In this document: positions 27,214-35,435 of the stretch, one piece after another
Layout of the letters: the number at the start of each line of letters is the position of its first letter
Position numbering within the stretch: position 1 is the first letter of the stretch
NCBI RefSeq assembly: GCF_000367945.1
Contig: NZ_KB849179.1
Location: 1,144,935 to 1,208,934, forward strand
Direction: 5' to 3'
Length of the DNA: 64,000 nucleotides
DNA from: Acinetobacter proteolyticus
GTDB lineage: Bacteria > Pseudomonadota > Gammaproteobacteria > Pseudomonadales > Moraxellaceae
Program-made: the position numbers and the translations under genes
The notes under the pieces: model-generated
Seen by the model: the letters and a program-made list of their open reading frames with translations, nothing else
Database searches by the model: none
Told to the model about the DNA's origin: nothing

Positions 27214-28221
27214 CTAAGAAAATTGAATACCAACGTGTTGTAACTGCTGTTTCAGCAAGTCATAACAATCGGATGATAAAACAGCCTCAACAGGAACCAC
27301 CCAAATCGGCGTGTTAAATTCAGGATGTTGCTTTAATAAAGTTTTAAACTTTACGGCATCTTTTTCAGTGGTAATAATCGCATCATGATTTTCAAATACC
27401 AAATCATCAATTTCATAATCATGGTGATCTGGAAACTCATGTGCCTGATATTGCTGCACACCTATCGTATTTAAGGTGTGATAAAAACGTTGTGGAAAGC
27501 CAATACCAACAACCGCATTAAAGTACTGATTAGCATCAAACCAGTTTGCTTCAAGATTGCCATTTAAAAGATAAGGCTGTCCAACCGACAAATGCATGCT
27601 TCTTTGTGCTTGTGCAGTTTTGCTATGTTCAATTACTGTACTATCATTTAGGCGTGATTTCGGCTCTCGCAAATAACCTTCAGGTAATAATTTTTCATTG
27701 CCCAAACCACGATTTTGATCTAATACAATCCATTCAAGCTGACGTGCCAAAGCCCAATGTTGCAAGCCATCGTCGCTAATAATGAGATCAAGTTTCTGAT
27801 TTTCGAGCAACAACTCGATCGAAGCTTGTCGGTTCGGCCCAACCGCCATTGGGACATGAGTCGATTGAACAATGAGACATGGCTCATCACCAACAGTATT
27901 TGGCTCAGAGTGTTGAGTTACCAAAAGTGGGAATGGACCTTCGCCACCATAACCCCGACTAATGACCCCCACACGGATCTGCTGATGCTGTAAGTATTTG
28001 ACCAGTTGGATCAACAATGGCGTTTTACCACTGCCGCCAACCGTAATATTACCAATCACCATGACAGGTACGGGTGCTGTATAAACAGGTTTAATTCCGT
28101 GTTTATACAAGGCTTGATTGGCACAAAAACCAAATCGGTATAACCAAGACAGTGGGCGCAACACCACCAACCACGAAGCTTGTTCATTCCAAGCATCCTG
28201 TATTCGTTGCGCCATCGACAT
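27214..28221 (-). CDS. lpxK: Tetraacyldisaccharide 4'-kinase
   Basis: Phosphorylates the 4' position of the lipid A precursor at the inner membrane. 335 residues. An N-terminal membrane-associated segment precedes the P-loop IGNITVGGSGKTPLL (57-70), and SDDGLQHWALAR contains the family DDGLQH motif. It lies between msbA and kdsB, two bases after msbA, the usual order in Pseudomonas and Acinetobacter. Confidence 0.96.
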   Translation of the reverse strand: MSMAQRIQDAWNEQASWLVVLRPLSWLYRFGFCANQALYKHGIKPVYTAPVPVMVIGNITVGGSGKTPLLIQLVKYLQHQQIRVGVISRGYGGEGPFPLLVTQHSEPNTVGDEPCLIVQSTHVPMAVGPNRQASIELLLENQKLDLIISDDGLQHWALARQLEWIVLDQNRGLGNEKLLPEGYLREPKSRLNDSTVIEHSKTAQAQRSMHLSVGQPYLLNGNLEANWFDANQYFNAVVGIGFPQRFYHTLNTIGVQQYQAHEFPDHHDYEIDDLVFENHDAIITTEKDAVKFKTLLKQHPEFNTPIWVVPVEAVLSSDCYDLLKQQLQHVGIQFS

Positions 28222-28223
28222 AC

Positions 28224-29951
28224 TTAGTTTTCCTCAAAATTGCGTTGGTGTAGCTGATAGTACATGCCATGTTTTGCCAGTAGCTCAGCATGGGTACCTT
28301 GTTCAATAATCTGACCTTTATCCATCACCACAATGACATCCGCATTTTCAACTGTAGATAAGCGGTGCGCAATCACAATAGTGGTACGGCCTTGCATGGC
28401 TTCATCAAATGCTTGTTGGATAAAGTATTCAGATTCGTTATCTAAAGCACTGGTTGCTTCGTCTAAAATCAAGATCGGAGAGTCTTTTAAAATTGCTCTT
28501 GCAATCGCAATACGTTGTCGCTGGCCACCTGATAGATTTAAGCCTTGGGCACCTAGAATCGTGTCATAGCCTTGCGGCAAGTTCATAATAAAGTCATGTG
28601 CATAAGCAGCTTTGGCAGCGGCAATCACTTGCTCATCACTTGAATCTTGTAACTGACCATAAGCAATGTTATCACGTACTGAACGGTTAAATAACACCAC
28701 TTGCTGATTCACGGTTGCAATTTGTGAACGCAAATAAGCCAACTCAATCTCTTGAACAGGAATACCATCAAAATAAATTTGCCCGTCGCTTAACTCTTGA
28801 AAGCGTGGCAGCATGTTGACCAATGAGGTTTTCCCTGCACCCGAACGTCCGACCAGGGCAACTGTTTGACCCGCCTTAATATCCAAAGAGAAGTCTTTAA
28901 TCGCATGGGTGCCATCATCATAACGCAGGTTGGCATGATCAAATTGAATATTTCCTTTCAATACAGGCTTAAGCTGACCATCATTGACTTCTTCAGGCAT
29001 ATCCAATAATTCAAAGACCGAATGTGCTGCCGCCAGACCACGTTGAAGCTTTTCATTGATATCCGTCAGATTTTTCACAGGCTTAGAAATCAAGCCCGCT
29101 GCAGTAATGAATGAAATAAACTCACCCGCTGAAGTATCTCCAAATACTTGTGGACGCAACGCCAACCAAAGAATGATTGCCATCGCCATTGATAATAACA
29201 GCTGAATGATTGGGCTATTAATATTTTGCACCACCACCATTTTCAAACCACGGCGTAAGTTTTCTTCTGAAGACTTATAAAAACGCTTCTGCTCAAACGT
29301 CTCACCCGTAAAGCTCTTCACAACTGAGTTAGCGGTAATAGTTTCTTGAACCACATGGTTCACATCACCCATGGTATTTTGTACTTGGATCGACAGTTTT
29401 CGCATTTTCTTCGATGCAATTCTGACCAATATCCCAATAAATGGCATGAAAACCACGATACATAGCGTTAAACGCCAGTTGGTGTAAAGCAGATAACTTA
29501 ATAGGCCAATAACAATCAAACCATCTTTGATCAGTGTCTGCAAAGACTCAGAAGAAGCAGCTGTTAACTGCTCCACGTTATACATTAACTTGGCACTGAT
29601 ATGACCCGCACTGTTATCAAGATAGTATTGGGCTGGGAGTCTTAACAATTTTGCATAGACTTCCTGACGGATACTAAACACCAAACTACGTGAAATAACC
29701 GCAGAAAAATAACCACCAAGAAATAGGCCGACACCGCGGAAGAACATCAACAAGACAATCAGTGCTGGAAACCAGTCCAAGTTTGTACGACTACCTTCTT
29801 GAATGGCATCAATAATGTATTTCAGCAACTTTGCAACAGAAACCTCCGTCGCAGCGTTGATTCCAAAACCAAGCAAGACGAGTAAGGCAACGCCCCAATA
29901 AGATTTTAAATACGATATTAAACGGACATAAACCTTAAAATCCTGATTCAC
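28224..29951 (-). CDS. msbA: Lipid A export ABC transporter MsbA
   Basis: Flips lipid A-core across the inner membrane. 575 residues: a six-helix membrane domain (about 1-320) fused to an ATPase domain (about 340-575). Walker A is GRSGAGKTS, the signature LSGGQRQR, Walker B ILILDEATSALD, and the switch histidine lies in IAHRLST. It overlaps exbD by four bases and precedes lpxK. Identity is certain. Confidence 0.97.
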   Translation of the reverse strand: MNQDFKVYVRLISYLKSYWGVALLVLLGFGINAATEVSVAKLLKYIIDAIQEGSRTNLDWFPALIVLLMFFRGVGLFLGGYFSAVISRSLVFSIRQEVYAKLLRLPAQYYLDNSAGHISAKLMYNVEQLTAASSESLQTLIKDGLIVIGLLSYLLYTNWRLTLCIVVFMPFIGILVRIASKKMRKLSIQVQNTMGDVNHVVQETITANSVVKSFTGETFEQKRFYKSSEENLRRGLKMVVVQNINSPIIQLLLSMAMAIILWLALRPQVFGDTSAGEFISFITAAGLISKPVKNLTDINEKLQRGLAAAHSVFELLDMPEEVNDGQLKPVLKGNIQFDHANLRYDDGTHAIKDFSLDIKAGQTVALVGRSGAGKTSLVNMLPRFQELSDGQIYFDGIPVQEIELAYLRSQIATVNQQVVLFNRSVRDNIAYGQLQDSSDEQVIAAAKAAYAHDFIMNLPQGYDTILGAQGLNLSGGQRQRIAIARAILKDSPILILDEATSALDNESEYFIQQAFDEAMQGRTTIVIAHRLSTVENADVIVVMDKGQIIEQGTHAELLAKHGMYYQLHQRNFEEN

Positions 29952-30376
29952 TCAGTAAAACCTCTCGTTGGAACTTTAGTGCTGATATTGACGTTAACAA
30001 AACCGAGTTGGCCTGCCACATCCATCACACGAATCACATCTTGATGCGTAGCTTTGGCATCCGCAGCAATAATAAACATAAAATCACGACGATCTTGTGC
30101 AACTTGCTTAATCGCTGTGCTTAAATCAGCGATATCTTTACTCGACAAAGCCTGACCATTCACTGAGTAATGCCCTGTGGAGTCTACCATGATTTCAATT
30201 TTATGATCGTATTGTTTAGGTGGAACACCCTGTGCATCAGGCAATGTCAGGTTGATACGACTTTGTTGACTAAAAGTCGTTGATAATAATAAAAACACCA
30301 AAATAAATAACATGCAGTCAATCATTGGTGTCAAATTGATATGAATATCTTCAACTTGAGAGCGTTTAAACTTCAT
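29948..30376 (-). CDS. exbD: ExbD/TolR-family biopolymer transport protein
   Basis: 142 residues with one N-terminal membrane helix (about 18-38) preceded by LTPMIDCMLF, which carries the conserved aspartate for proton passage (D19), and a periplasmic domain. Works with the ExbB/TolQ-like partner upstream. This copy, tied to msbA, is the Pseudomonas PA2982-like type rather than the TonB partner near iron genes. Its exact energised target is unknown, possibly envelope lipid traffic (inferred from position). Confidence 0.9.
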   Translation of the reverse strand: MKFKRSQVEDIHINLTPMIDCMLFILVFLLLSTTFSQQSRINLTLPDAQGVPPKQYDHKIEIMVDSTGHYSVNGQALSSKDIADLSTAIKQVAQDRRDFMFIIAADAKATHQDVIRVMDVAGQLGFVNVNISTKVPTRGFTE

Positions 30377-30390
30377 CGCAGCACCTCAGC

Positions 30391-31032
30391 TTAACTGGCA
30401 CGACGGTGTTCTGGTACATGTGCTGCTTTTTTATAAAACAGCGCAGCATGAAACAAGGTCGACTGCTGCTCTAATTCAGCAATATATTCATGTACTACAC
30501 GTTGGAAATAACGATAGGCAATCATTGCCGGAATCGCAATCAACATCCCGACAGCCGTGGTAATTAATGCTTTAGAAATACCCGGCATCATCATACTGGC
30601 ATTACCAGCTGAACCTACATCTATCACTAAAAATGATTCAATAATCCCGAGTACCGTTCCAAGTAACCCCAATAAAGGTGCAATTGCACTCAAAGTGCCT
30701 AAGAAGTTGATATTTTTTTCAAGATGACTAATTTCTTGTGAAGCGGCGGCTTCCATTTGAGCACGTGCAAATTGTTCACCTTGGTCTTGATGCAGGTAAC
30801 CCGCTTTTAGAATACGACCCAAAGGACTTTTTGATGCTTCATCTTGTTGTAACTGCGTAATGACCGACTCAACATCTGAACCATTAACAAGCAAAGCTTG
30901 CGGTAAAACTTGTGACCGTTTTAAACGAATATATCGTTCTAGTGTAATCGCAACCGTAAAAATTGATGAGAGAATGAGGGGCAGCATTAACCAACCACCC
31001 GCTTTCACAAGTTCCCACATATTATTCCCCAA
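30391..31032 (-). CDS. exbB: MotA/TolQ/ExbB proton channel family protein
   Basis: 213 residues with three membrane helices (about 14-34, 110-130, 150-175). LGTLSAIAPLLGLLGTVLGII is the hallmark of the ExbB/TolQ family. It forms a proton channel with the ExbD-like protein 14 bp downstream. First gene of the exbB-exbD-msbA-lpxK-kdsB-holB run. Confidence 0.92.
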   Translation of the reverse strand: MGNNMWELVKAGGWLMLPLILSSIFTVAITLERYIRLKRSQVLPQALLVNGSDVESVITQLQQDEASKSPLGRILKAGYLHQDQGEQFARAQMEAAASQEISHLEKNINFLGTLSAIAPLLGLLGTVLGIIESFLVIDVGSAGNASMMMPGISKALITTAVGMLIAIPAMIAYRYFQRVVHEYIAELEQQSTLFHAALFYKKAAHVPEHRRAS

Positions 31033-31119
31033 TAATATTTAAACTATAAAAGGATGGATTAGGATTCATTGATCGCTCATACAGATTTGCAAAAGCGATG
31101 AACAAATTCATCCTTAATA

Positions 31120-32007
31120 TTAGTTAGGCAAACAAATATTGAGGATTCCATCCAACTCATCCAATGAGTGGTAATGAATGACCATTTTCCCTTTACCTTT
31201 TTGATTATGGTCAATTTTCACATTTGCCCCAAAACGTTCAGATAGTTTTTGAGTCAATTGTTCAATATCTGGAGAAATCTGAGCCTTTTCCTTTTCAGGC
31301 TTTGGTTCACTCCACTCACGAACTAACTGTTCAGTCTGGCGTACAGACAAACCTTTTTCAATCACGATTTGTGCAACCGCAATTTGATCTTTTGCCTTCA
31401 ACGTCAAAATCGCACGGGCATGCCCCATATCGATCTGACCTTGCTGCATAAAGTCTTTAATCGGATCGGCCAAGCTAAGCAAACGTAACAAGTTACTCAC
31501 TGTAGTACGTGCCTTACCGACCGTATCCGCAATTTCTTGATGACTTAAACCAAACTCATCATGGAACCGTTGTAAAGCAACCGCCTGATCAATCGGGTTT
31601 AAATCTTGACGTTGAATGTTTTCAATTAAAGCCAAAGCAATTGCAACTTGATCATTCAAGTCACGCACAATCGCAGGAATTTCAGCCAAGCCTGCCAATT
31701 GAGCTGCACGCCAACGACGCTCACCTGCAATAATTTCATAAGGATGCTGTTCATCCTCTACAGGACGAATCACAATCGGCTGCATCACACCATGTTTTTC
31801 AATTGATGCTGCCAGCTCTTGTAAATCTTGTTCTTGGATAAAGCGACGTGGTTGGTATTCACCACGTTTCAATAAATTGACATCAATTTGCTTGAGTTGA
31901 CCATGATCCAAGGCTTGTGCTTCAAGTTGCAATTTCTCTTTTTGAATTGAACCTAATAGCGCATCTAAACCACGACCTTTAGCCAATCCGCGTTTTTTGA
32001 TGCTCAT
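31120..32007 (-). CDS. parB: Chromosome partitioning protein ParB
   Basis: 295 residues. The CTPase/N-terminal ParB domain has the box ENIQRQDLNPIDQA and GERRWRAAQLAGL (about 95-107). A helix-turn-helix follows (LSHQEIADTVGKARTTVSNLLRL split across about 155-180), then the C-terminal dimerisation domain. ParB binds parS near the origin and spreads, loading SMC. It overlaps parA by four bases. I found no good parS in the window. Confidence 0.95.
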   Translation of the reverse strand: MSIKKRGLAKGRGLDALLGSIQKEKLQLEAQALDHGQLKQIDVNLLKRGEYQPRRFIQEQDLQELAASIEKHGVMQPIVIRPVEDEQHPYEIIAGERRWRAAQLAGLAEIPAIVRDLNDQVAIALALIENIQRQDLNPIDQAVALQRFHDEFGLSHQEIADTVGKARTTVSNLLRLLSLADPIKDFMQQGQIDMGHARAILTLKAKDQIAVAQIVIEKGLSVRQTEQLVREWSEPKPEKEKAQISPDIEQLTQKLSERFGANVKIDHNQKGKGKMVIHYHSLDELDGILNICLPN

Positions 32008-32786
32008 ACAGCACTTCCTTTTTTCACTTTACTTTTCTTCAACATTTCTGCAGCGAGATTCAAATATGAAACAGCGCCCTTCGAACTTTTCTCAAAATAA
32101 ATCACAGGCAAACCATGCGCTGGTGCTTCAGCCAAACGAATATTTCGTGGAATGACCGTTTCATATAGTTTTTTACCAAAATATTGCTCTAACTCTGCTG
32201 ACACATCACGGGTCAATGCATTACGAGCATCATACATGGTACGTAATACCCCAACGATTTCCAAGTTTGGATTAAGGGCTTTTTGTATACGGTCAATGGT
32301 TTGTGTAAGATCAGCCAGACCTTCTAAAGCATAGTATTCACATTGCATTGGAATAATCACACCATTGACGGCAGCCAAAGCATTCACAGTGATCAGGCTT
32401 AAGCTTGGCGCGCAATCGACAATAATATAATCAAATGCAGAATCGACTTCTTGCAGTGCATTTTTAAGAATGAACTCTCGCCCGTCCTGTTCAGCAATCG
32501 CAAGTTCTACACCCGCAAGTTCACGGTTTGCACCTAAAACCTTATAACCTACTTCAGCTTTTTGAATCGCCGTTTCAATCGGCACTTCACCCAATAACAC
32601 ATCTGTGACTGAATAAAGTAAATCATTCTTTTGAATACCAGACCCCATGGTGGCATTCCCTTGTGAGTCCATATCGACCAACAAGACACGTTTCTTCAAG
32701 ATCGCCAAAGAGGCAGCAAGATTGACTGCTGTCGTGGTTTTTCCCACACCACCTTTTTGGTTTGCAATCGCAATAATTTGAGCCAT
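32004..32786 (-). CDS. parA: Chromosome partitioning ATPase ParA
   Basis: 260 residues. The deviant Walker A KGGVGKTTT is at residues 10-18, with VDMDSQGNAT and IIVDCAPSLSLI as further family marks. With ParB and parS it moves origins apart. It lies 18 bp downstream of rsmG and overlaps parB, the conserved gidB-parA-parB order usually found near the chromosome origin, though no dnaA or rpmH is visible here. Confidence 0.96.
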   Translation of the reverse strand: MAQIIAIANQKGGVGKTTTAVNLAASLAILKKRVLLVDMDSQGNATMGSGIQKNDLLYSVTDVLLGEVPIETAIQKAEVGYKVLGANRELAGVELAIAEQDGREFILKNALQEVDSAFDYIIVDCAPSLSLITVNALAAVNGVIIPMQCEYYALEGLADLTQTIDRIQKALNPNLEIVGVLRTMYDARNALTRDVSAELEQYFGKKLYETVIPRNIRLAEAPAHGLPVIYFEKSSKGAVSYLNLAAEMLKKSKVKKGSAV

Positions 32787-32804
32787 GACTACCCTTAATA
32801 TTTT

Positions 32805-33440
32805 TTATTGAATACGTTGAAGTAAAAGTAAATGACGCTGTTCATCCAATCTTGGCACACGCAGTTCAATAATCTTACATGAATACTGATCTTTCATCTG
32901 CTCAACTTCATCCTCTGGGACTAAGCCTTTCATTGCAGCAATGATACTTTGTTCATGCATATAAGGTTGTGCTGCATCTACAAAATCGGTCAAAGAAGCA
33001 AATGCTCGACTGGTAATGACATCAAACTGACCAAGCTCTCCAATGCTGTCTTCATTTTCAACACGTGTTTGAACTGCAATTACATTTTTCAGTTTTAAGT
33101 CTGCAATAAATTGCTTCAAGAAACGAATCTTTTTCCCATTCGAATCTAATAGTACACAAGAACGTTCTGGTTGGCATAATGCAATGATCATGCCCGGCAT
33201 ACCACCGCCCGTACCCACATCTAACAAACGGCCTTCGGGCAAATCATTTAAGATACTTAAACTATCTAATAAATGTTTAACCAACATTTCTTTCGGCTCA
33301 CGAATTGCCGTCAAGTTGTAGGCCTTATTCCATAGCACGAGAGCATCTTGATATTTCAATAAGAGTGTTAGGGCGTCCTCACTCAGGTTCAGACCTAGCG
33401 CTTGACTACCTTGCTTTAATTCTTGAAAAAAAGGATGCAT
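32805..33440 (-). CDS. rsmG: 16S rRNA (guanine-527-N7) methyltransferase
   Basis: Methylates G527 of 16S rRNA with S-adenosylmethionine. The AdoMet-binding LLDVGTGGGMPGMIIA segment and VITSRAFASL are family marks. The start at ATG 33440 (MHPFFQELKQG) gives 211 residues, the usual size; an upstream ATG at 33494 would add 18 atypical residues. It leads the rsmG-parA-parB operon. Confidence 0.95.
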   Translation of the reverse strand: MHPFFQELKQGSQALGLNLSEDALTLLLKYQDALVLWNKAYNLTAIREPKEMLVKHLLDSLSILNDLPEGRLLDVGTGGGMPGMIIALCQPERSCVLLDSNGKKIRFLKQFIADLKLKNVIAVQTRVENEDSIGELGQFDVITSRAFASLTDFVDAAQPYMHEQSIIAAMKGLVPEDEVEQMKDQYSCKIIELRVPRLDEQRHLLLLQRIQ

Positions 33441-33614
33441 AACAGTGCAACATCTCGATAAATTTGCTGTGCAGTATACCGATTTCTGATACAAGGCACA
33501 GTAGGACTTGTTGAACGATTATGCAGTTAAACATTTACAAGCATGATAAACTGCACAATCCGCTAAGTTTTTGTCTGTTCTTATGCAAATCACAGATAGA
33601 CAAAGCATTTTTTA

Positions 33615-34304
33615 TTATGCAAAGGCACCCTGCTTAATTTGCTGATCCAGCTGTTGCAAACGCTCAGGCGTGCCTACATCCACCCAAATTGCCTGCATTT
33701 TTTCAGCTGAAACCTGCTGCTGTTGCATTGCCTGTTTCAGCAATGGCGCTAAAGGTCGCTTGCCATTTTCTAAACCAGCAAACATCTGTGGTGCCAATAC
33801 CGCAACACCACTATAAGTTAAAGCCTCACCCAATTGCTCTTGCTCAAAAGTGTAAGCCAAATCATTCGCGAGAATAAAGTCACCTTTTAAGTGCTGAGGT
33901 GGATTCTCTACCAACACCAAATGAGCTTGTTTATCTTCCAACTGAACATTTAAGAGTGATGAAAAGTCCATTGTAGTCCAAACATCACCATTCACTAAGA
34001 TAAAAGGTTGATCACCCAACAAAGGTAAAGCATTAATAATGCCACCGGCCGTTTCCAAGCCTTCACCTTCATGTGACCACAAGATGGTCACACCAAATTG
34101 TGAACCATCACCCAAAGCAGCAACAAGCTTATCTCCCAACCAAGCCGTATTAATCACGATCTCGGTCACCCCCACTGCTTTCAGCTTTTCAATATGCCAA
34201 ACAATGAGTGGTTTCCCGCCAACCTCAAGTAAAGGTTTAGGGGTATGCAAGGTCAAAGGTCGCATGCGATTGCCTAGACCTGCAGCAAGAATCATGGCTT
34301 TCAT
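33615..34304 (-). CDS. murU: MurNAc-1-phosphate uridylyltransferase MurU
   Basis: Converts MurNAc-alpha-1-phosphate to UDP-MurNAc in the peptidoglycan recycling route that bypasses MurA (and so fosfomycin). 229 residues with the nucleotidyltransferase motif AAGLGNRMRPLT (7-18) and VNGDVWTTMDF. It shares one base with amgK upstream; the pair makes the two-step salvage route known from Pseudomonas. Confidence 0.92.
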   Translation of the reverse strand: MKAMILAAGLGNRMRPLTLHTPKPLLEVGGKPLIVWHIEKLKAVGVTEIVINTAWLGDKLVAALGDGSQFGVTILWSHEGEGLETAGGIINALPLLGDQPFILVNGDVWTTMDFSSLLNVQLEDKQAHLVLVENPPQHLKGDFILANDLAYTFEQEQLGEALTYSGVAVLAPQMFAGLENGKRPLAPLLKQAMQQQQVSAEKMQAIWVDVGTPERLQQLDQQIKQGAFA

Positions 34305-35323
34305 TATGCTGCAACCTCATAATCACCATATTTCACAATAAACTTCGGCATGACCACATCACGCATAAACTGCATAAAGTCATTCAGTTCATCATAACCT
34401 TGACTTTCTTCAAGCAAATACCACATCACGCGCGGTAAATCTTTTAAATAACCTGATTTGCCATCACGTTCAAATAGACGCACAAAGATACCCAAGATTT
34501 TCAGGTGGCGTTGGATCGCCATCAGATCTGCATCTCGCTTGAACTGCTCAAAACTACGGTTTTCTTTTGCTGCTGCCGGCAATAAGTTATAGAACACTTC
34601 AAACCATTCGTAAACGCGCTCAGCATTCCACTGCACATAAGCATCACGCGTAATCGAGATGAGGTCATAAGTATCTGCACCAATCACTGCATCCTGAAAA
34701 TCAATCACTCCTAATTCTTGCTCATTCTCGATTTTCATCAAATTACGACTGTGAAAATCACGATGTACAATCACTTGTGGCTGTTGAGTCGCTTCAATCG
34801 CAAGAAAGTCGAATGCATGTTCGATTGTTTCCAACTGCTGCTCTGTTGGTTGAATGTTTAATGAAGGCAACATCCAGTCCGTAAGCAAACGCATTTCAGT
34901 CATTAACTTTTCATAAGAATAAGCTGGTAATTGGCCATGCACATCGATCTGTTGCAATTCAATCAACTGCTTAAAACTTTGAGCATAATATTGGTCGACT
35001 GTTTGATCATTGAGTAATGTTGATAGCACTACATCCCCAAAATCCTCCAGTAGCAACAGCCCCAAAGCTAGGTCTTTAGCAACAATATGCGGAACACGCA
35101 CACCATTTTTGTCAAAAAACTCATCAATACTAACAAATGGTGCACAATCTTCTTTTTCAGGCGGCGCATCCATGAGCATGTATGTTTTGTTTTGTAACTT
35201 AATTCGCGCATAACGGCGAAAGCTTGCATCTCCTGCCAAAAAGCTGATCTCAAATTGATCAGATTGTAGAGTGGCTTGAAGCCAAGTTTGTATCAATTGT
35301 TCACGTTGTGTATTCATTTGCAA
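34304..35323 (-). CDS. amgK: Anomeric MurNAc/GlcNAc kinase AmgK
   Basis: 339 residues of the aminoglycoside phosphotransferase fold. The catalytic loop is VIVHRDFHSRNLM and the metal-binding motif is GVIDFQDAVIG. In Pseudomonas AmgK phosphorylates MurNAc at C1, and MurU then makes UDP-MurNAc. It is divergent from lptD, an arrangement shared with Pseudomonas. Without that context it could be mistaken for a drug kinase. Confidence 0.92.
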   Translation of the reverse strand: MQMNTQREQLIQTWLQATLQSDQFEISFLAGDASFRRYARIKLQNKTYMLMDAPPEKEDCAPFVSIDEFFDKNGVRVPHIVAKDLALGLLLLEDFGDVVLSTLLNDQTVDQYYAQSFKQLIELQQIDVHGQLPAYSYEKLMTEMRLLTDWMLPSLNIQPTEQQLETIEHAFDFLAIEATQQPQVIVHRDFHSRNLMKIENEQELGVIDFQDAVIGADTYDLISITRDAYVQWNAERVYEWFEVFYNLLPAAAKENRSFEQFKRDADLMAIQRHLKILGIFVRLFERDGKSGYLKDLPRVMWYLLEESQGYDELNDFMQFMRDVVMPKFIVKYGDYEVAA

Positions 35324-35435
35324 TAAAATCTAAAACTAGCTGAGATTTTGAAAGCTTAAGTGTAGCCACTTATCAACTTTTTCTCTATGATGCGACAATA
35401 ATTAATTGTGAATTAGCGTACTGGTTAATGAGACA

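Noticed and set aside
29948..31032. TonB-system ExbBD for iron uptake
   Set aside because: No tonB gene follows; linkage to msbA and lpxK points to the separate msbA-associated pair.
34304..35323. Aminoglycoside resistance kinase
   Set aside because: The phosphotransferase fold is shared, but the murU overlap and lptD neighbour identify it as the cell wall recycling kinase AmgK.
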